Origin: Thiomicrorhabdus sp041583835
GTDB lineage: Bacteria; Pseudomonadota; Gammaproteobacteria; Thiomicrospirales; Thiomicrospiraceae
Reading direction: 5' to 3'
DNA length: 16,087 bases
Assembly: GCF_041583835.1 (NCBI RefSeq)
Contig: NZ_JBFHFC010000032.1
Span: 1-16,087 of the forward strand
Positions within the stretch are counted from its first letter, which is position 1, and each line of letters starts with the position of its first letter. Positions 12,490 through 16,087 of this stretch are shown here, in pieces. Under the pieces are notes generated by a model. It was given only the letters and a program-made list of their open reading frames with translations, did not search any database and was not told the origin of the DNA. A program made the translations under genes and the position numbers.

Positions 12490-14499
12490 ATGCAAGGAAG
12501 TTCCAATTCATATAGAGAGTTCATTCAGTATTTACCACAAGTGAAAAAGTATCTTTCTGAGTTGGAGCATCAGGATCTTTGGTGGACAACGGTTGCCATG
12601 GTCGGAAAGATCAATAACGAGAACATCGATCCGCAGTTGCTGGTGTCGATTGTGGAAACCCAGAAAGAATTCCAGCAGCTTCGCGACGTGATGATCGAGG
12701 GATTGATCGGTCGTTATATGAATCAGGCAAACAGCGAAATCATTCTTAAGGCCCAGGCGGCCATCGATATTCTTATCCGTAACCTGTTCGAGCGTACTGC
12801 CGATGTCGGTTTTTTAGCCACCGACGACGACTTGGTCGATTATATGGCGGCCGAAAGTCTCAGTGAGGACGATCGCGCATTCATCCATCGCCGTATTGAA
12901 GAGTATGTAGCTAAATATACGGTTTACGATGACGTGTTGTTGGTTTCCCCGAGCGGTGAGGTCAAGGCCAAGCTTGACGATAACAATCCGGTGGAAAAGA
13001 GTAACGATCCGATTATTCATCAGGCTTTGACAACGGATGAGGAATATCTTGAAGTTTACCGTCATTCCGATTTGTTTCCGGGAAAACCGGCCAGTTTGAT
13101 TTACGCTAAGAAAATTGAGGCGGATATCGGCGGAAGAAGGCAGCCGGTCGGTGTGTTGTGTTTGAGTTTCAACTTCGAAGATGAAATGGAACGACTGTTT
13201 AGGACGTTGAACTCAGATCAGGGTGGTTACGGAATTTCCCTGCTGGACGATCAGGGACGCGTCATGGTGTCGAGTATGCCTAACAAATATGCAGTCGGCG
13301 AAAAGAGGGTGGATCCGCAGGGCTTTAGTCTGCCGGTTCGAGTCGGAGGCAATCTGCACTATGCGACCAAGACCGTCGGTTATCAAGGATTTCACGGCCT
13401 GCCGTGGTATGGTTATGTGGATGTGCCTAATGAAGTGGCTTTTGACGATAAAAGCAGCGGTAAAGATTTGAATGTCACCATTCCGAAAGACTCGCCTTTG
13501 TATTTAAGGGACCTTGAGGAAACCAATCTAAAGGTCAGTACGTTGCTGCTGATCGTCATTCTTAACGGTAAGATCATTTCCATCAAGCGTGATGTAAAAG
13601 CCTTTTTGCCGATCCTGGATAGTTTCCAAGATATTAGTGTGGATATTCAGGAAATATTCAGTAGTTTCATCGAACATACTCACCACGTTTTGGTTAAAAC
13701 GATTCAGGGAAAGGTTGCGTTCAGTGCGACGTTGGCGGTTGAGGTCATGGACCGTAACCTTTACGAGCGCGCCAACGATTGTCGCTGGTGGGCGTTGAAC
13801 AGTACTTTCCGCAAGATATTGACCAGTCATAACGAAACGCATTCGATCTCGGCGGATCAAACCCGTTCGTTGTGTGATGTTTTGTCCTATATCAATAAGC
13901 TTTACACGGTTTATACCAATATTATGTTGTATGACCGTCAAGGCAAGATTCTGGCGGTTTCCAATCCGGCCGAAAACGAATTGATCGGCACGGTTCTGCC
14001 GAGGCCTTCCGATACTTCCCGCTGCATGGGGTTGAGAGATACTCAAGCTTATGTGGTATCCGATTTTCATAAAACCGAATTGTATGGCGGCGAGTATACC
14101 TATATCTATCATGCGGCCGTTAAGGACTGGAACGATCTCGATCGTAATGTGGGAGGGATTGCCCTGGTGTTCGACAGTAAGCCGGAACTCAAGGCGATGT
14201 TGGAGGAGACGCAACCCAAGTACATCAATCAATTGATTAACGATACAACGTTTAGTGTTTTTGTTGACCGTCAGGGAAGTGTGATCTCTTCCACCTTGGC
14301 TGGGCTTGAAGTGGGTTCGGATTTGGAAATTCCATCGCAGGTGCTGAGTGCTGAAAAAGGACAGAGTGATACGGTTTATTGGGAGTGGCGCGGTAAGCCG
14401 TATTTATTAGGTTACCGTGTTGGCGAGGGTTATCGCGAATATAAGAATGGGGATGGTTACGAAAATGACGTCATTGCCTTGGTGATGACCGGTATCTGA
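12490..14499 (+). CDS. double Cache-type sensor protein, no visible output domain
   Basis: The start ATG at 12490 follows GGGGAAG (12481-12487); a TTG eight codons upstream is in frame but less likely. The 669 residues contain a helical N-terminal region (1-95) and two homologous modules, about 95-330 and 420-669. Each begins with the same signature helix (RNLFERTADVGFLA at 97-110, RNLYERANDCRWWA at 422-435), followed by a PAS-like fold (YDDVLLVSPSGEV near 146; YTNIMLYDRQGKIL near 475) and a second one (GISLLDDQGRVMVSS at 248; FSVFVDRQGSVISST at 588). This is the layout of double-Cache ligand-sensing domains. Those are normally periplasmic, yet no signal peptide or transmembrane helix is evident; TLLLIVI (351-357) is too short. 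The protein stops at VIALVMTGI without a CheW, kinase or cyclase domain. Function unknown; small-molecule sensing is inferred. Confidence 0.85.
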   Translation: MQGSSNSYREFIQYLPQVKKYLSELEHQDLWWTTVAMVGKINNENIDPQLLVSIVETQKEFQQLRDVMIEGLIGRYMNQANSEIILKAQAAIDILIRNLFERTADVGFLATDDDLVDYMAAESLSEDDRAFIHRRIEEYVAKYTVYDDVLLVSPSGEVKAKLDDNNPVEKSNDPIIHQALTTDEEYLEVYRHSDLFPGKPASLIYAKKIEADIGGRRQPVGVLCLSFNFEDEMERLFRTLNSDQGGYGISLLDDQGRVMVSSMPNKYAVGEKRVDPQGFSLPVRVGGNLHYATKTVGYQGFHGLPWYGYVDVPNEVAFDDKSSGKDLNVTIPKDSPLYLRDLEETNLKVSTLLLIVILNGKIISIKRDVKAFLPILDSFQDISVDIQEIFSSFIEHTHHVLVKTIQGKVAFSATLAVEVMDRNLYERANDCRWWALNSTFRKILTSHNETHSISADQTRSLCDVLSYINKLYTVYTNIMLYDRQGKILAVSNPAENELIGTVLPRPSDTSRCMGLRDTQAYVVSDFHKTELYGGEYTYIYHAAVKDWNDLDRNVGGIALVFDSKPELKAMLEETQPKYINQLINDTTFSVFVDRQGSVISSTLAGLEVGSDLEIPSQVLSAEKGQSDTVYWEWRGKPYLLGYRVGEGYREYKNGDGYENDVIALVMTGI

Positions 14500-14534
14500 T
14501 GATTCGATTGTCCTTTTGTTGAATTCTTTTTTGT

Positions 14535-14562
14535 AACGGCCGCTTTTGCGGTCGTTTTCTTT
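14535..14562 (+). terminator. rho-independent terminator after the double-Cache gene
   Basis: AACGGCCGC pairs with GCGGTCGTT (one G-U) around TTTT, followed by a T-rich tail. It separates the sensor gene from the downstream transporter, so they are probably independent units. Confidence 0.85.
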
Positions 14563-14575
14563 TGTGCCATATTGG

Positions 14576-14603
14576 GGTGCATGATAGTTTAATAACGGTG
14601 CAT
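14576..14603. repeat. direct repeat GGTGCAT, 21-bp period, upstream of the ABC permease
   Basis: GGTGCAT occurs at 14576-14582 and 14597-14603, two helical turns apart and about 140 bp before the permease start. It may be an operator. The rest of 14563-14741 is AT-rich and shows no clear promoter. Confidence 0.35.
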
Positions 14604-14741
14604 TAAAGGCTCGTTAAAATCGATGAAAAAATTATTGTTTTTAGCTAATACAATGATTTTATTGAAAATAAAGTAAATTGGCTTTTGATGTGTTATGCCT
14701 GTTATTACGTTTTTAAAGAAATGTAATAAATAGGCGAAAAA

Positions 14742-15707
14742 ATGCAGTTATTACCCAAGACATGGTTTACCCCAAGAGCATCGTTAGATGCACAATCTCG
14801 CTTCACTCTGACTTTAGCCAGTTTCTTACTTCCGTTGCTGCTTTGGTCGTTGGTGAGCTACGTTCCTCAGATTTGGCATCCCAAGATTGAAATTACCAAT
14901 TCGGGCGATGCGGGTTATTTGAGAGTGGGAATGTTGGTCGATAAAGAGATTTTCTATCGCGAAGTCGAAAAGAAAGTGTCCGAATCGAAAATTCCGCCGG
15001 AAGGTATCTCTTCCAACCCGGTATATTTGCCTGCACCTCATGAAGTGGCGACCGCTTTATATACGGCATTCACCACACCGCCAAAACGTAATAACGAACC
15101 TTGGCTGCACGAGAGCCTGTTGCACAGTATTCAAATCATTGCGCTTGGTTTCTTCTGGTCGGTATTGATCGGGGTTCCGCTGGGGATTTTGGCGGGTACT
15201 TACGAATCTATCTCAAAACTGGTCGAGCCTTTTACCGAATTCTTCCGCTATTTACCTGCACCGGCATTCGGCGCCTTAGCGGTCGCAATTCTAGGGATTT
15301 ACGATGCGCCGAAGGTGGCCATTATCTTCATAGGAACCGTGTTCCAGATGATTTTGATCGTCGCCAATACCACCCGCAAGTTGAGCCCTGCGCTTATCGA
15401 AGCGGCATTGACTTTGGGTTGCAGCGGTATGTCATTGTTGAAGCGCGTCATTGTTCCGGGTGTATTGCCGGACCTATATCGTGATATGCGAATCTTACTG
15501 GGTTGGGCGTGGACTTATTTGATCGTAGCCGAATTGATCGGAACCAGCTCGGGGATTACTTGGTTCATCACCCAGCAGGCACGTTATAAGAATTTTGACA
15601 ATGTGTTTGCGGCAATCTTGATTATCGGAATCATCGGTTTGGTAACCGACCTTATCCTGGCTTGGCTGGGCAGAAAATTCTTCCCGTGGCACAGCGGTTC
15701 AAAATAA
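14742..15707 (+). CDS. ABC transporter permease, NitT/TauT (nitrate/sulfonate/taurine) class
   Basis: Inner-membrane permease of 321 residues. One N-terminal helix (about 24-42) is followed by an unusually long hydrophilic periplasmic segment (about 43-125, including GDAGYLRVGMLVDKEIFYREVEKK), and then the standard binding-protein-dependent permease core with about five helices (126-310). The cytoplasmic EAA coupling loop reads EAALTLGCSGMSLLKRVIVPGVLP (220-243), ending as in SsuC/TauC-type permeases. The periplasmic segment is longer than in SsuC/TauC and may help hold the binding protein. ATG at 14742 has a modest AGG at 14732-14734. The ATPase gene follows 14 bp on. The substrate cannot be told; no binding-protein gene is in view. 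Confidence 0.9.
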   Translation: MQLLPKTWFTPRASLDAQSRFTLTLASFLLPLLLWSLVSYVPQIWHPKIEITNSGDAGYLRVGMLVDKEIFYREVEKKVSESKIPPEGISSNPVYLPAPHEVATALYTAFTTPPKRNNEPWLHESLLHSIQIIALGFFWSVLIGVPLGILAGTYESISKLVEPFTEFFRYLPAPAFGALAVAILGIYDAPKVAIIFIGTVFQMILIVANTTRKLSPALIEAALTLGCSGMSLLKRVIVPGVLPDLYRDMRILLGWAWTYLIVAELIGTSSGITWFITQQARYKNFDNVFAAILIIGIIGLVTDLILAWLGRKFFPWHSGSK

Positions 15708-15721
15708 GGAGTTAGAGGCTT

Positions 15722-16087
15722 ATGAAACAAGAGAATAACCAAACTGACAAGCACGCTCTGGATGCGTATTACACGCCTGAAATCCTTGAACGTTTCGAGC
15801 GAATCGAAAAGCGACCTGTTGCCATAGAAGTGAAAAAATTGCAGAAGTCGTTCGAGCATAAAGGCCAAGTTAATCAGGTGTTGGGTGGAATCGATTTCGA
15901 TACCTACCGACGCGAGTTTATGTGTGTGGTCGGCCCGTCCGGCTGTGGTAAGTCGACCTTGGCAAGAACCATTGCCGGATTGGAAACCGCGGACGACGGC
16001 GTCATGGTTGTCGCCGGTTCTCCGGTCGAAGGGCCGGGCCCGGATCGCGGCATGGTGTTTCAGCGCTATACCTTGTTCCCTTGGATG
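15722..16087 (+). CDS. ABC transporter ATP-binding protein, NitT/TauT class, 3' end outside window
   Basis: ATPase partner of the preceding permease. The frame stays open to the window edge, giving 122 of about 260-290 residues. A non-conserved, charged N-terminal extension (1-33) precedes the nucleotide-binding domain. Walker A GPSGCGKS is at 71-78, and the Q-loop Q114 lies in GPGPDRGMVFQRYTLFPWM, a phrase typical of nitrate, sulfonate and taurine importer ATPases. The ribosome site is AGGAG at 15707-15711 or AGAGG at 15714-15718. The stop of the permease overlaps the first of these, so translation is probably coupled. Confidence 0.92.
   Translation, partial: MKQENNQTDKHALDAYYTPEILERFERIEKRPVAIEVKKLQKSFEHKGQVNQVLGGIDFDTYRREFMCVVGPSGCGKSTLARTIAGLETADDGVMVVAGSPVEGPGPDRGMVFQRYTLFPWM

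Noticed and set aside
13528..14232. 234-codon minus-strand frame inside the double-Cache gene
   Set aside because: Shadow frame of a strongly supported plus-strand gene; no ribosome site or family resemblance.
14680..14700. Possible sigma-54 promoter upstream of the permease (TTGGC...TTATGC)
   Set aside because: The distance between GG and GC is 15 bases rather than ten.

Overview
The window looks like chromosome from a gammaproteobacterium. A sulfur-oxidiser of the Thiomicrospira / Hydrogenovibrio / Thiomicrorhabdus type would fit the roughly mid-40s % GC and the gene content, but that placement is inference. No insertion sequence, phage gene, CRISPR array or rRNA was seen.

Left third (1-6051, all minus strand): one operon reading leftward, urtA-urtB-urtC-urtD-urtE-fmdA. 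It encodes a complete branched-chain-amino-acid-type ABC importer of the urea / short-chain-amide class (Tat-exported binding protein, two permeases, two ATPases) followed by a formamidase cut by the window edge. No urease gene is visible, so import of formamide or other short amides followed by hydrolysis to ammonia is the simplest reading. Upstream of urtA are a near-perfect sigma-54 promoter (6115-6130), an IHF-like site and an NtrC-like palindrome (6194-6210). This is the layout of a nitrogen-starvation promoter. Two strong hairpins sit between urtA and urtB and may set a high binding-protein to permease ratio.

Middle (6442-10350, minus strand): nrdA, the class Ia ribonucleotide reductase large subunit, without nrdB beside it. 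Its 0.5 kb upstream region holds two NrdR-box-like sites 32 bp apart and two same-strand DnaA boxes next to AT-rich DNA, suggesting dual control by nucleotide status and the replication initiator. Beyond it lies a GTG-start diguanylate cyclase with a degenerate I-site.

Right of centre (10551-12130): a small lipoprotein made of two tandem ~56-residue repeats, a convergent bidirectional terminator, a YgaP-type two-helix membrane protein (DUF2892), a stand-alone ModE-like winged-helix regulator, and an elongator tRNA-Met with a consensus sigma-70 promoter and its own terminator.

Right end (12490-16087, plus strand): a 669-residue protein made of two duplicated Cache-type sensor modules with no visible membrane segment, signal peptide or output domain. 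It is followed by a terminator, then an ABC permease and ATPase of the nitrate/sulfonate/taurine class; the ATPase runs off the window. The soluble double-Cache protein and the duplicated lipoprotein are the least explained genes here.
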